Shown: piece after piece, positions 18,242 to 26,926 of the stretch | How the letters are laid out: every line of letters starts with the position of its first letter | Numbering within the stretch: the stretch's first letter is position 1 | Assembly: GCA_031410595.1 (NCBI GenBank) | Contig: JANNZM010000144.1 | Location: 1 to 64,000 of the forward strand | Length of the DNA: 64,000 nt | Source: JANMCE01 sp031410595 | GTDB lineage: Bacteria > Actinomycetota > Acidimicrobiia > Acidimicrobiales > Ilumatobacteraceae | Direction: 5' to 3' | Translations under genes and position numbers: made by a program | Notes under the pieces: model-generated | What the model was told of the DNA's origin: nothing | The model's input: only the letters and a program-made list of their open reading frames with translations | Databases searched by the model: none

Positions 18242-19281
18242 CAGACTTTCTCCTGCTGTGCTTTACCGAAGATACCGCCCGGTCGGAAGATGACCATCAG
18301 GATGAGGATGCTGAACATGACGGTCTGCGTCCAGCCCTGACCAAAGAAGCCAGGGGCACCATCGTTGAGGCCTTGGATAACACCTATCAGTACGCCACCG
18401 ATGACTGCACCGAGGAGGTTACCAACGCCACCCAGCACGGCTGCGGTGAAGGCAATAAGACCAAGGCGGAAGCCGGCGTCGTAGCGGGTCTGACCGTTTA
18501 CCTGTACGAACAGCGTTCCAGCAGCGCCGGCCAGCGCTCCGCCGAGGGCGAAGGTGAACGAAATAACCCGATCAACGTTGATACCCATCAACAGTGATGC
18601 GTCGCGATCCTGGGCAGTGGCTCGCATGGCCTTGCCGATTTTGGTGCGCTGCACGATGTAGGTCATCAGCAGCAGCAACGGTACGGTGACGGCCAGCACG
18701 ATGAGGTACTTGTACTTCACCTCGATGGAGCCAAGCTTGAGGGCGCCGGTTGGTAACACACTGCGTCGCGAATGTGGCGCTGAGCCGTTCAGCACGATGC
18801 CGACGTTTTGCAGGATGAAGCTCATACCGACGGCGGTAATCAGCGGTGCCAGCTTTGGGGCGTTGCGGAGTCGGCGGTAGGCGAGGCGCTCGATCGTGAC
18901 GTTGATCAGTGCACAGATCGCCATGGTGCCCACCAGCGCAACCAGTAAGAAGATGAGGGCACTGCCGCCGGGCTTGGTCTTGTTGAAGCCGTCCTCCATG
19001 ATGATGGCGGCGAACACCGACCCAAGCATGAACAGGTCGCCGTGGGCGAAGTTGATGAGTTCGATGATGCCGTAGACCATCGTGTAGCCCAACGCAATGA
19101 GCGCGTAGAGCGCACCGTTGGACAAACCGATGGTAAGGACCTGGGTAAAGGTCTTCGGCCCCGAGATAAAGCTACGAATGATGAAGGCAATAGCGAGGGC
19201 CAAGACGATGAGGCCCACCCTTGACGACAGGTCCTTCGGTAATTTCAGTCGCGCCGCGGCTGGCGCAGCAACTGTTGACAT
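18241..19281 (-). CDS. livH: Branched-chain amino-acid ABC permease LivH
   Basis: A 346-aa permease. It has the LivH landmark LYALIALGYTMVYGIIELI, then NFAHGD, and the EAA-like loop AMRATAQDRDASLLMGI. I set the start at ATG 19281 (MSTVAAPAAARL). A G-rich run, GGGGG, lies about eight bases upstream; a TTG at 19296 is a weaker alternative. It is the first permease gene after the binding-protein gene and is separated from it by a terminator-like hairpin. Confidence 0.94.
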   Translation of the reverse strand: MSTVAAPAAARLKLPKDLSSRVGLIVLALAIAFIIRSFISGPKTFTQVLTIGLSNGALYALIALGYTMVYGIIELINFAHGDLFMLGSVFAAIIMEDGFNKTKPGGSALIFLLVALVGTMAICALINVTIERLAYRRLRNAPKLAPLITAVGMSFILQNVGIVLNGSAPHSRRSVLPTGALKLGSIEVKYKYLIVLAVTVPLLLLMTYIVQRTKIGKAMRATAQDRDASLLMGINVDRVISFTFALGGALAGAAGTLFVQVNGQTRYDAGFRLGLIAFTAAVLGGVGNLLGAVIGGVLIGVIQGLNDGAPGFFGQGWTQTVMFSILILMVIFRPGGIFGKAQQEKV

Positions 19282-19303
19282 GCAAGAAACCCCCAAGAGA
19301 AAA

Positions 19304-19338
19304 GATTGGGGTGACCTCGGAATGAGGCCACCCCAATC
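19304..19338 (-). terminator. Hairpin between liv binding-protein gene and livH
   Basis: On the minus strand, GATTGGGGTG pairs perfectly with CACCCCAATC. A single mismatch follows, then four more pairs around a five-base loop. The run TTTTCTCTT comes right after the stem. It sits between the binding-protein stop and livH, so it likely ends most transcripts and lets a fraction read through, which would give excess binding protein over permease. Confidence 0.75.
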
Positions 19339-19376
19339 AACTGACTACATACGTTTGTTACAGGTTGTGGCTAGGT

Positions 19377-20687
19377 TCAGCCGACGGGCCAGGGCTTGAG
19401 GAACGTCTCCGCTCCACCCTTGACCAGCTGGATGCTCATGTCCTTCACGGTGACGTCACCGTTGGCATCGATGCCGAATTCCTTGCCGATGAGGGACTCA
19501 GCGGCGGGGATCTTCAGGTTCGACAGGGTCTTAGCCGTGATGTCGGCACGGGTACCGTCGGAGAGCGAGATGCCCTTCATGATCATCTGCAGTGCAGCGG
19601 CACCGTAGATGGCGTACGCCGAGGCCGGGTCGTGGCCGTAGGCAGTCTTGAAGTCGGTGACGAACTTGGCACCAGCACCACCGGCCTTGACGAGCTCACC
19701 AGCCGGCAGACCGGCGAAGGTGATGTACATGCCGTCGGACTCGGTCAGCTTCAACAGCGTCGGGTACCCGGTGAATCCGTCCGGGGCGATGAGCTTGACC
19801 GCACCGGTGTTGGCGCCGAGGGCCGCAACCTTGTCACGGACCAACTGCTCACCGTTGTTGTCATTGATGCCACCGAGGTAGACACAGTCCGGGCTCTTGG
19901 CCTTGAAGCCTTCGAACAGGGCGGTGTAGTTCGGCTGCTTGGCATCCCATGCCGCGTCAGCGACAACCTCGATGCCCTGCTTCGCCGCTTCCGTCTTGAA
20001 TGCCGTGGCCACACCGACGCCATAGGTCTGGGCATCATTGAGCACAACGCACTTCTTCAGACCGAGTTCCTTGGCGAACTGGGCGCCAGCGGCCCCCTGG
20101 AAGTCGTCGGTAGCAACGACACGGCCGTAGTTACGCTTGCCGGTCGGGTAGTACTTCTCCGGCTCGCCCGGATCCCACTTCTTGGTGATACCGGGGTTGG
20201 TGTTGGCGTGCGACACCATGAGCATGGGCCCAGTCTTGTCCTGGTTGAGAACCGGGATTTCGATCTTGGCGCAACCCGAGTTGTAGGTGCCCATTACGGC
20301 AACTTCTTTGGCGTTGCTGACATGGTCCTGAGCGTTCTTGGCGCAGGTCGCGTCGTCCCAGCCGCCCTTGGCCGCAGTGGCGTTGTCATATTCCTTCAAC
20401 GTGATGTTGAATTTGCCGGCCTTGCCACCCTGCTGCTTCAGGAACAGCTGCATGGCGAGGTTGGTGTCCTTCGACGCATCGGCCGAGGCACCCTGCAAGG
20501 GAAGGTCGGACGAAACGATCAACGCGTCGCCAGCCGGAGCTGCTGCGGCTGCTGCCTTGGTCGTGGCCGAACCGGCGGCTGGAGCGGCCGTGGTGGCAGC
20601 TGTGGTCGTTTTCGCCTTGCTGGAACCACAGGCTCCAACGATCAGCATCAACGGCAACGCTGCTGCCAATACTTTTCTGTTCATCAT
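19377..20687 (-). CDS. Branched-chain amino-acid ABC substrate-binding lipoprotein
   Basis: A 436-aa periplasmic-binding-type protein of the Leu/Ile/Val (type I) group. The signal peptide MMNRKVLAAALPLMLIVGAC ends in a lipobox with lipidated Cys20. A low-complexity Ala/Thr linker to about residue 55 follows, then the bilobed domain starting DALIVSSDLPLQGASA. GTYNSGCAKIEIPVLNQ and LGGINDNNG belong to the ligand cleft. ATG 20687 follows AAAGGTGA at suitable spacing. It feeds LivHMGF. The ligand may be a branched-chain amino acid, an amide, or a substrate of the neighbouring catabolic genes; Liv-type proteins are versatile. Confidence 0.92.
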   Translation of the reverse strand: MMNRKVLAAALPLMLIVGACGSSKAKTTTAATTAAPAAGSATTKAAAAAAPAGDALIVSSDLPLQGASADASKDTNLAMQLFLKQQGGKAGKFNITLKEYDNATAAKGGWDDATCAKNAQDHVSNAKEVAVMGTYNSGCAKIEIPVLNQDKTGPMLMVSHANTNPGITKKWDPGEPEKYYPTGKRNYGRVVATDDFQGAAGAQFAKELGLKKCVVLNDAQTYGVGVATAFKTEAAKQGIEVVADAAWDAKQPNYTALFEGFKAKSPDCVYLGGINDNNGEQLVRDKVAALGANTGAVKLIAPDGFTGYPTLLKLTESDGMYITFAGLPAGELVKAGGAGAKFVTDFKTAYGHDPASAYAIYGAAALQMIMKGISLSDGTRADITAKTLSNLKIPAAESLIGKEFGIDANGDVTVKDMSIQLVKGGAETFLKPWPVG

Positions 20688-20747
20688 TGAATGTGTCACC
20701 TTTCTTACCATCCGGTTCGCCCCCTCTTGGGAATCAGGCTGCATGAT

Positions 20748-20813
20748 TTCGCTGAGCGAAGTTGCCCCTGCTGCCCCTCGATCGCTCGCCGATAGGAACG
20801 GTCAGCTTGACCG
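20748..20813. promoter_or_regulatory. Palindromes upstream of liv operon
   Basis: Two short perfect inverted repeats lie 60-125 bases upstream of the binding-protein start. TTCGCT and AGCGAA flank one base at 20748-20760. CGGTCA and TGACCG flank three bases at 20799-20813. They are candidate operators for the liv operon; no regulator gene adjoins. Confidence 0.3.
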
Positions 20814-20906
20814 CTTTGCGACGTTACCACAGGGTAGGCGTGACTCACGACACATGCGATGAATACCCCCGTAAACCCTGGGTTACCCGCGTGTTCGCCA
20901 GATTGT

Positions 20907-21272
20907 TCAGGCGTCGATGGCAACCGAGCGAAGATCGGCCAACGAGGAATACTCCAGCGCCGAAATATGGGTCGACCCCAGGCGCACTTGCGGAGCCATT
21001 CCCGCCTCAAAAGCTTCCTGCCAGCGCATCGCACACAGACACCACTGATCACCGGCCTTCAGACCGGCAAATCCGTAGTCGGGCATGGGGGTACTGAGGT
21101 CATTGCCGACCGACTTGCTGAACACCAAAAAGTCGTCGGTCATGACCACGCAGACGATATGCATACCCGGGTCATCACCGTGGTTCTCGCAACAACCCGT
21201 GCGGTAGTACCCCGTCAACGGATCGAAGGAACAAGACTGGAGCTCATCCCCGAGCACATTCATTTGAGTCAT
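20907..21272 (-). CDS. DUF2237 family protein
   Basis: A 121-aa conserved protein of unknown function. DUF2237 features are NVLGDELQSCSFDPLTGYY, GCCENHGDDPGMH, FLVFSKSVGNDLSTPMP and the cysteine pair WCLCAMRW. The clustered cysteines suggest metal binding or a redox-active fold, but no activity is established to my knowledge. It is monocistronic, between the liv and mmsA loci, with a TAGCGT hexamer seven bases before its ATG. Confidence 0.9.
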   Translation of the reverse strand: MTQMNVLGDELQSCSFDPLTGYYRTGCCENHGDDPGMHIVCVVMTDDFLVFSKSVGNDLSTPMPDYGFAGLKAGDQWCLCAMRWQEAFEAGMAPQVRLGSTHISALEYSSLADLRSVAIDA

Positions 21273-21279
21273 GTGCCAG

Positions 21280-21285
21280 ACGCTA
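21280..21285 (-). promoter_or_regulatory. -10 hexamer TAGCGT, leaderless DUF2237 gene
   Basis: TAGCGT on the minus strand is seven bases before ATG 21272. No Shine-Dalgarno is present. Confidence 0.45.
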
Positions 21286-21387
21286 GAGCAAAGCAGACTC
21301 GCGGCATTGTTTGAGCGAAGGACACGTCACCGGGCTACCCAGCTGCTTGCGCAATTTGTTTGAGCGAAGCGAGTCCGAGCGCCGGGA

Positions 21388-21439
21388 GCGGTAGCGACCC
21401 AGCGAGGCATGTCGCGGTAGCGAGCAAACGAGGCATGTC
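21388..21439. repeat. Tandem 26-bp repeat at mmsA 3' end
   Basis: Two adjacent 26-bp copies begin GCGGTAGCGA and end CGAGGCATGTC, with three mismatches between. The second reaches the mmsA stop codon. A separate 14-bp direct repeat, TTGTTTGAGCGAAG, occurs at 21307-21320 and 21356-21369 in the same gap. Confidence 0.7.
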
Positions 21440-22934
21440 ATCGTGCCGTGGGCATGTCTAAGGACGCGCCGATGGCGTCGCCGGAGTTGGGCCAGCGGGA
21501 GGTGACGACTTTGCCGCGGGTGTAGAAGCCGACACCGTCGGGGCCATGCACGTGGTGCTCGCCGAACAGCGAATCCTTCCAACCACCGAACGAGTAGAAC
21601 GCCATGGGCACGGGCACGGGCACGTTGATGCCGATCATGCCGACTTTCACACCGCGGGCGAATTGGCGGGCGGCTCCCCCGCTATTGGTGAAGATGGCGG
21701 TGCCGTTGCCGTACGGGTTGGCGTTGATGAGATCAATGGCTTCCTTGACGGTTCCCGCCCGCAGTACGGACAGCACGGGGCCGAAGATTTCGTTGGTGTA
21801 GGAATCCATATCGACGGTGACGTGGTCCATCACGGTCGGTCCGACGAAGAAGCCGTCTTCGAAGCCGGGCACCACGAGGCCACGGCCGTCGACCGCAACC
21901 TTCGCGCCCTGCGACTCGCCCCGACCGATGAGATCGATGATGCGGTCCCGGGCCTGAGGTGTGACGACCGGTCCCATTTCGCTGGCGCTGTCACGACCCG
22001 AACCGACGCGCACCGCACGGGCCTTCTTCTCGACGAACTCCATTAGCGTGTCGCCAGCCGAGCCCACGGTGACTGCGGCCGAAATGGCCATGCAACGCTC
22101 GCCGGCCGAACCGAACGCAGCGGCTGAAAGGTGGTCGGACGCGAAGTCGAAGTCGGCGTCGGGCATTACGATGGCATGGTTCTTGGCGCCACCGAGCGCC
22201 TGAACCCGCTTGCCGTTGGCCGTGCCGCGCTCGTAGATGTACTTGGCTATTGGCGTGGAACCGACGAACGAGATTGCGGCCACGTCCTTGTGGTCGAGCA
22301 GCGCATCGACGGCGGTCTTGTCACCATGCACCACGTTGAACACGCCGGCGGGCAAGCCGGCCTCCGACCAGATCTCGGCCATGACGTTGGAGACAGATGG
22401 GTCACGCTCGGACGGCTTGAGCACGAAGGTGTTGCCGCATGCGATGGCCACCGGGTACATCCACATAGGCACCATGGCCGGGAAGTTGAAAGGCGTGATA
22501 CCGGCCACCACACCCAAGGGCTGGCGGAAGGTATAGCTGTCGACATCGGTGGACACCTGGTCGGAATAGCCGCCCTTCAGCAACGTGGGGATACCACAGG
22601 CGTACTCCACCACTTCGAGGCCGCGCTGCACCTCACCCTTGGCGTCGGACAGCACCTTGCCATGCTCATCAGAGATGATGCCGGCCAACTCGTCCATGCG
22701 GGCGTTCACAATCTCGCGGAACGCAAACAGGATTTTGGTGCGGCGGCTGAGCGAGCTGTCAGCCCAGTCGTCGGATGCGGCCAGGGCTGCGGCGACGGCT
22801 CGGTCAACGTCGCTCACTTCGGCCAGCAGCACGCTGGCCTGCTGGGCGCCGGTGGCCGGGTTCCACACCACGCTCGAGCGGGTGGAGTTTCCGGCGGTGG
22901 ATGACCCCCCGATGAAGTGTTCGATAGTTCGCAT
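21438..22934 (-). CDS. mmsA: Methylmalonate-semialdehyde dehydrogenase (acylating)
   Basis: A 498-aa aldehyde dehydrogenase that converts methylmalonate or malonate semialdehyde with CoA and NAD+ to propionyl- or acetyl-CoA, in valine or inositol catabolism (iolA). Family marks are GVVAGITPFNFPAMVPMWM (the MmsA-specific WM), VLKPSERDPS, FGSAGERCMAIS with the catalytic Cys near 284, and GINVPVPVPMAFYSFGGWK. Unlike most ALDHs, the general-base Glu region reads LGGAKNH, as in acylating MmsA. ATG 22934 follows AGGAG by four bases. It is downstream of the Cgl0159-type gene with a seven-base gap. Confidence 0.93.
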   Translation of the reverse strand: MRTIEHFIGGSSTAGNSTRSSVVWNPATGAQQASVLLAEVSDVDRAVAAALAASDDWADSSLSRRTKILFAFREIVNARMDELAGIISDEHGKVLSDAKGEVQRGLEVVEYACGIPTLLKGGYSDQVSTDVDSYTFRQPLGVVAGITPFNFPAMVPMWMYPVAIACGNTFVLKPSERDPSVSNVMAEIWSEAGLPAGVFNVVHGDKTAVDALLDHKDVAAISFVGSTPIAKYIYERGTANGKRVQALGGAKNHAIVMPDADFDFASDHLSAAAFGSAGERCMAISAAVTVGSAGDTLMEFVEKKARAVRVGSGRDSASEMGPVVTPQARDRIIDLIGRGESQGAKVAVDGRGLVVPGFEDGFFVGPTVMDHVTVDMDSYTNEIFGPVLSVLRAGTVKEAIDLINANPYGNGTAIFTNSGGAARQFARGVKVGMIGINVPVPVPMAFYSFGGWKDSLFGEHHVHGPDGVGFYTRGKVVTSRWPNSGDAIGASLDMPTAR

Positions 22935-22941
22935 GATGCTC

Positions 22942-23835
22942 CTAAGGGGTAGTGGTGGGTGCGTGCACCATGGCAACTGCCAGGTCAACCGCGGCCGCGA
23001 CGTCGTGGTCGGCAGGATAAAGAAGGGATCGGCCAACGACCAGTCCACGCACTCCCGGGGCGGCGAGCGCCTTTTCCCATCGAGCGTAGGTCTCATGCGC
23101 GGGGCCGGTCGGATCGCCGCCCAAAAGCAGCGTGGGCAAGGTGGTGGAGCGCATGACCAGTTCCATATCGTCGACCACCGGCAGTTTCATCCACGTATGC
23201 CGGCTGCTGCGGCCGAGCCCCTGGGCAATACCGATGGAGAGGATGACTGCTTCCGCGGACAGATCGTTCTGGATCTTTCCGTCTACCCGCGAGGACATGA
23301 AGGGCTCGACCATTGCCATCACCCCGTGGTCGGTGAGGTTGTCGATAGCGTGCGCGCAACTCTCCAGCGTGGCGACGGTGCCTGCATCCTGCAGATCGAT
23401 GCGGGTCAACATTTTACCGCCATCGAAGCCCATCGTTGCAATGGTGGATGCGTCGTAGCCGGTGAAGCGATCATCCATCTCGAACGACGCGCCCAGCAGG
23501 CCACCGCGGTTCATTGAACCGATGACGATCTTGTCATCGAGGGCGCCGAGCAGCAGCAGATCTTCGAGAATGTCGGCGGTGCCGAGCACACCGTCGACAC
23601 CCGGACGCTCGAGCGCGGTAACCAAGCGCTGAAGCAGCTCATAACGGTCGGCCATAACGCCCCCGCGCCCGCCCGCTCCGAGCGCACCCCGCGCCGGGTG
23701 ATCGGCCGCCACCAGCATCAGGCGACCGTCAGAGCCCAACAACGACCGCCGGCGACGCGCCGCTGCTGCGCGGACGACCGCGTGTGGGTCATGGGCGCGA
23801 GTTTCTCGGAGCGAGTCGAAGGCAGAATCGGTCAT
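22942..23835 (-). CDS. Cgl0159-type (beta/alpha)8 aldolase-like protein
   Basis: A 297-aa TIM-barrel protein of the Cgl0159/deoxyribose-phosphate aldolase-like group, usually encoded in actinobacterial inositol or sugar loci. Visible are MLVAADHPARGALG (ADHP loop), DGVLGTADILEDLL, VIGSMNRGGL, MVEPFMS and WMKLPVVDDMELVM with a candidate Schiff-base lysine, followed by LLGGDP. The role is probably cleavage of a keto-deoxy sugar phosphate intermediate; this is inferred. ATG 23835 is chosen because MTDSAFDSLRETR starts the conserved region. Confidence 0.8.
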   Translation of the reverse strand: MTDSAFDSLRETRAHDPHAVVRAAAARRRRSLLGSDGRLMLVAADHPARGALGAGGRGGVMADRYELLQRLVTALERPGVDGVLGTADILEDLLLLGALDDKIVIGSMNRGGLLGASFEMDDRFTGYDASTIATMGFDGGKMLTRIDLQDAGTVATLESCAHAIDNLTDHGVMAMVEPFMSSRVDGKIQNDLSAEAVILSIGIAQGLGRSSRHTWMKLPVVDDMELVMRSTTLPTLLLGGDPTGPAHETYARWEKALAAPGVRGLVVGRSLLYPADHDVAAAVDLAVAMVHAPTTTP

Positions 23836-23926
23836 GGCGAAGTCAAACGCTACGGCCGCCGATGGCACCACGTCAACCGTATGTCCTTACGTCCTGACAA
23901 GTGGCGTTCGTGTCCGGTCGTTTCCG

Positions 23927-24925
23927 TCACGAATAGAACCCGGGACGTTCGATCATCGTTACCGACGTGCGTGTCTGGGTGGCGTTGGCCTGTAGCGCGG
24001 CTTGGCAGGCAACGGTGGCCGCATAACCGTCCCAGGCACTCGGGCCAGCAGCAGTTCCGTTCGACGCGGCCGCAATCCAGGCGCGGAACTCATCGTTGAA
24101 AGCCTGAGTGAACCGTTCCGGCCAATTGCCGGGTACGCGACCGCGCGTTTCGCCGTTGGTCTTCACGAAGATCGGGTTGCTCGCCGCCAGCTCGGCGGCT
24201 CCCCATTCACCCGACACCTCGCCACGAATGTCGTAGCCGTAACCGACATTTACCGACACCTCGATGTTCACAATTGCTCCTCCAAGCATCTCAAGAATGA
24301 TGAGCAATGGATCGGCGCCGCCACCACGGGAATTGGGGCGGGCCTTCAGTACCGTGACGGCCGAAACCTCGTCGGATAACAGCCAGCGCGAGATATCGAT
24401 GTCGTGAACCGCGGTGTCGTTGATCAGCATGTCGGCCGTGTAGAACGATGGCACCGTCGGATTGCGGTGGACACTGTGGTAAAGCAACGGTGCGCCAATG
24501 CTCCCGCTCTCTATCGTCTGCTTCATCGCCATGTAGCCGACGTCGTATTGGCGCATGAATCCGACCTGCACGAGTCGTCGACCGAATGCCACCTCTGCAT
24601 CGATGATGCGGCGACACGAGTCCGCTGTCGTTGCCAGCGGCTTCTCACAGAAAACGGGCTTTTCCGCGGCGATGGACGCCAGTACGTACTGCTCGTGCGT
24701 AGGTCCCCACGATGCGACAATGACGGCATCAACATCCGCGCTTGAGACGAGTTCTTCGCCGGTCTCAATAAGGCGCGCTCCGTACCGCGAGGCAACGCCG
24801 GCGGCCAGCGTCTGGTCGACATCACTGACGGCTACAACCTTGGCTCCGGGCAGGGTTTGATTGAGCCGAACGATGTGCTCCTGGCCGATCATCCCGGTGC
24901 CGATGACGCCGACGTTGAGACTCAC
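23927..24925 (-). CDS. iolG: Inositol 2-dehydrogenase-like Gfo/Idh/MocA oxidoreductase
   Basis: A 332-aa NAD(P)-dependent dehydrogenase. The N-terminus NVGVIGTGMIGQEHI is the Rossmann motif. VFCEKPLA has the conserved Lys of the EKP motif, and LINDTAVHDIDISRWLL supplies the Asp and His of the catalytic set. QVGFMRQYDVGYMAMK and HSVHRNPTVPSF are what I associate with myo-inositol dehydrogenases (IolG). GTG 24925 is chosen because it forms a GTGA overlap with the upstream Gfo/Idh stop; an ATG at 24964 would overlap by 43 bases. It probably oxidises inositol or a related polyol at C2. Confidence 0.85.
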   Translation of the reverse strand: MSLNVGVIGTGMIGQEHIVRLNQTLPGAKVVAVSDVDQTLAAGVASRYGARLIETGEELVSSADVDAVIVASWGPTHEQYVLASIAAEKPVFCEKPLATTADSCRRIIDAEVAFGRRLVQVGFMRQYDVGYMAMKQTIESGSIGAPLLYHSVHRNPTVPSFYTADMLINDTAVHDIDISRWLLSDEVSAVTVLKARPNSRGGGADPLLIILEMLGGAIVNIEVSVNVGYGYDIRGEVSGEWGAAELAASNPIFVKTNGETRGRVPGNWPERFTQAFNDEFRAWIAAASNGTAAGPSAWDGYAATVACQAALQANATQTRTSVTMIERPGFYS

Positions 24926-26055
24926 GGTGTGCTCGGTGACGACGAGATGGAAGTGGACTGCCAACGACCATTGTCGGCAACGCTGGCTACGGCGGCGGCG
25001 ACCAACTGCTGTATCCGAGCGCCGGTGGCCAGATCGGGTTCTACCGTACGGCCAACGGCTATGGCTGACACCCAGTCACGGGTCATGGCTTCGGTGCGGC
25101 GGAAAATGTGGCGGTACGTGTCGTGAACGACATCGCGCGGACTGCCGCGCCAAAATTCTTCGGGGATGGTCAGCGCCGCGGCCGGGCCGGGTTCGCCGCT
25201 CCTTAGACCGGTGAGTTCCTGCCGTCGGTCCCAGTCGTTGTAGGCATGCAACGTGCCATCCGAGCCATGGAGATCGAGCGCGTGCACCTGCCCAAAGCCT
25301 GCGCCCTCCCAACAGACGGCGCTGGTTTGCAGACTTGCCGTTGCGCCACTTGCGAAGCGGGCTGAGATGAGCGCCGAATCCTCGGCTTGGTTGTATCCAC
25401 TGCCATCCGGCCGCGGCGCACGGGGCACAAAGTGCTCGACCGACGCACTGATGGACGTGACCTCACCGAGGAACCAACGCGCCATATCCAACCAGTGCGT
25501 ACCGAGGTCGCCAAGGATGCCCGAGCCGGCCTTCTCCGTGTCGAATCGCCATGAGTACGCCGAGTCACGAGCGAACCCGGAGAAGTAACGCATATTCAAC
25601 GAGTAAGGCCGCCCGATGTAGCCATCATCGATGAGGTGCTTGATGTACTGGTTGGTCGGCATGTAGCGGTACGTGAACGGCACCATCGTGACCACACCGG
25701 CTATGGCCGCCGCCGCCGCCATCCGAGTTGCCTCGTCCGCGGTGAGCGCAATGGGCTTCTCGCAGAGGACCGGCAGGCCCTGCTCAAGCGCGGCCATGGT
25801 GATGTCGTAGTGGGTCTCGTTGGTGGAGGCCACGATGACTGCATCGATGTGGCCGGAGTCGAGCATGGTCCGCCAGTCGTCGAAGGCATAAGCAACGCCC
25901 CAGCGGTCAGCAGCCGTGCGGGTGCGATCCATGTCGCGGCCACACAGGGCAGTAACCCGACCGATCGGATGATGGGCGAGCGACGGCAAATACATCGCAT
26001 CAGCCCACCAACTCACGCCGACGATACCGACCCTCACACCAGCGTACGAGTTCAT
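24922..26055 (-). CDS. Gfo/Idh/MocA family oxidoreductase
   Basis: A 377-aa dehydrogenase, divergent from IolG. It has VGIVGVSWWADAMYLPSL as a modified Rossmann motif, VLCEKPIALTADEA (EKP motif), PFTYRYMPTNQYIK and LGDLGTHWLDMARWFLG (the Gx3DxxxH catalytic segment). The C-terminal domain has a long insertion with WEGAGFGQVHAL. ATG 26055 follows GGGAGG by eight bases. It is the first gene of the minus-strand operon running through iolG, the aldolase-like gene and mmsA. The substrate is probably a sugar or cyclitol; identity unknown. Confidence 0.85.
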   Translation of the reverse strand: MNSYAGVRVGIVGVSWWADAMYLPSLAHHPIGRVTALCGRDMDRTRTAADRWGVAYAFDDWRTMLDSGHIDAVIVASTNETHYDITMAALEQGLPVLCEKPIALTADEATRMAAAAAIAGVVTMVPFTYRYMPTNQYIKHLIDDGYIGRPYSLNMRYFSGFARDSAYSWRFDTEKAGSGILGDLGTHWLDMARWFLGEVTSISASVEHFVPRAPRPDGSGYNQAEDSALISARFASGATASLQTSAVCWEGAGFGQVHALDLHGSDGTLHAYNDWDRRQELTGLRSGEPGPAAALTIPEEFWRGSPRDVVHDTYRHIFRRTEAMTRDWVSAIAVGRTVEPDLATGARIQQLVAAAVASVADNGRWQSTSISSSPSTP

Positions 26056-26137
26056 CGTTCCAACCTCCCGAGAGCTACGAACTCCCACGTTGCTCGTCGC
26101 AAACGGCCATGCCTCCACGACTGACCAGTGCCAGGTC

Positions 26138-26166
26138 ATGACAATATGTCCTATCATCACTGCCTT
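26138..26166. promoter_or_regulatory. Candidate GntR operator and -10
   Basis: GACA-ATA-TGTC, a short perfect palindrome, lies at 26140-26150. It is followed by TATCAT at 26152-26157, nine bases before the GTG start of the regulator. It sits between the divergent operons, where autoregulation would act. Confidence 0.35.
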
Positions 26167-26907
26167 GTGACCGACATCGCCGCCAACTTGGCCCGCTCCA
26201 GCCCGGTGCCGCTCTATCACCAGCTGGCGCGACTGTTAGAGGCTTCGATTCAGAGTGGTGAGATCGCCAAGGGCGAGTTCTTGAACAACGAGCTGGAGCT
26301 TGTCGATCTCTGGCAGGTCTCGCGACCGACCGTCCGGCGCGCCATTCAGGATTTGGTCGATGCGGGTCTTGTCGTCCGCCGCCGTGGTGTTGGTACCCAG
26401 GTGGTCAGCGACCAGATCCGCCGACCGGTCCAACTCACTTCGCTGTACGAAGATCTGAAGGCACAACGGCGTTCACCAAAAACAAGGGTGCTTGTGCACG
26501 AGCGCCGACCAGCCGACCCCACCATGGCCAAGACGCTGAACATCTCCAAGGGTGACGAAGTCGTCTACATCGAACGGTTGCGCTCGTCGGGAGCCAAGGG
26601 GCTGGCGATCCTGCGGAACACCCTGCTGCTCGAAGCCGCCGGTGAAATCACCACGGCCCAGCTTGAGTCCTCGGGCCTCTATGGGCTACTTCGCTCCAAA
26701 GGTGTCCGTCCGCGGGTGGCCGATGAGATCATCGGCGCCAAGTCCGCATCAGCCGACGAGGCCAGCGCTCTCGGTATCGACAAGGGCGCTCCCCTCGTCA
26801 CCATGTATCGCGTCATGCAGGATGACACCGGCCGCACCGTCGAGGTCGGGTCGCACGTGTACGACGCCAGCAAGTACACGGTGGAAATCACCGTCGTCGC
26901 CAACTAG
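26167..26907 (+). CDS. GntR-family (HutC-type) transcriptional regulator
   Basis: A 246-aa repressor-type protein. The N-terminal winged helix (PLYHQLARLLEASIQSGEI, VSRPTVRRAIQDLVDAGLV) is typical of GntR. The C-terminal UTRA/chorismate-lyase-like domain (about 85-245, VLVHERRP, VVYIERLRS, LVTMYRVM) binds an effector. I prefer GTG 26167, giving VTDIAANLARSS; ATG 26146 or 26128 are alternatives. It lies between divergent polyol operons and is followed after 19 bases by a second dehydrogenase, so it very likely controls both. An inositol- or sugar-phosphate effector is probable but not shown. Confidence 0.88.
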   Translation: MTDIAANLARSSPVPLYHQLARLLEASIQSGEIAKGEFLNNELELVDLWQVSRPTVRRAIQDLVDAGLVVRRRGVGTQVVSDQIRRPVQLTSLYEDLKAQRRSPKTRVLVHERRPADPTMAKTLNISKGDEVVYIERLRSSGAKGLAILRNTLLLEAAGEITTAQLESSGLYGLLRSKGVRPRVADEIIGAKSASADEASALGIDKGAPLVTMYRVMQDDTGRTVEVGSHVYDASKYTVEITVVAN

Positions 26908-26926
26908 ACCCATCTCAAGGAGCATC

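Noticed and set aside
26128..26166. Upstream starts for the GntR regulator
   Set aside because: The extra residues (MPGHDNMSYHHCL) do not match GntR N-termini and overlap the likely operator/-10. They cannot be fully excluded.
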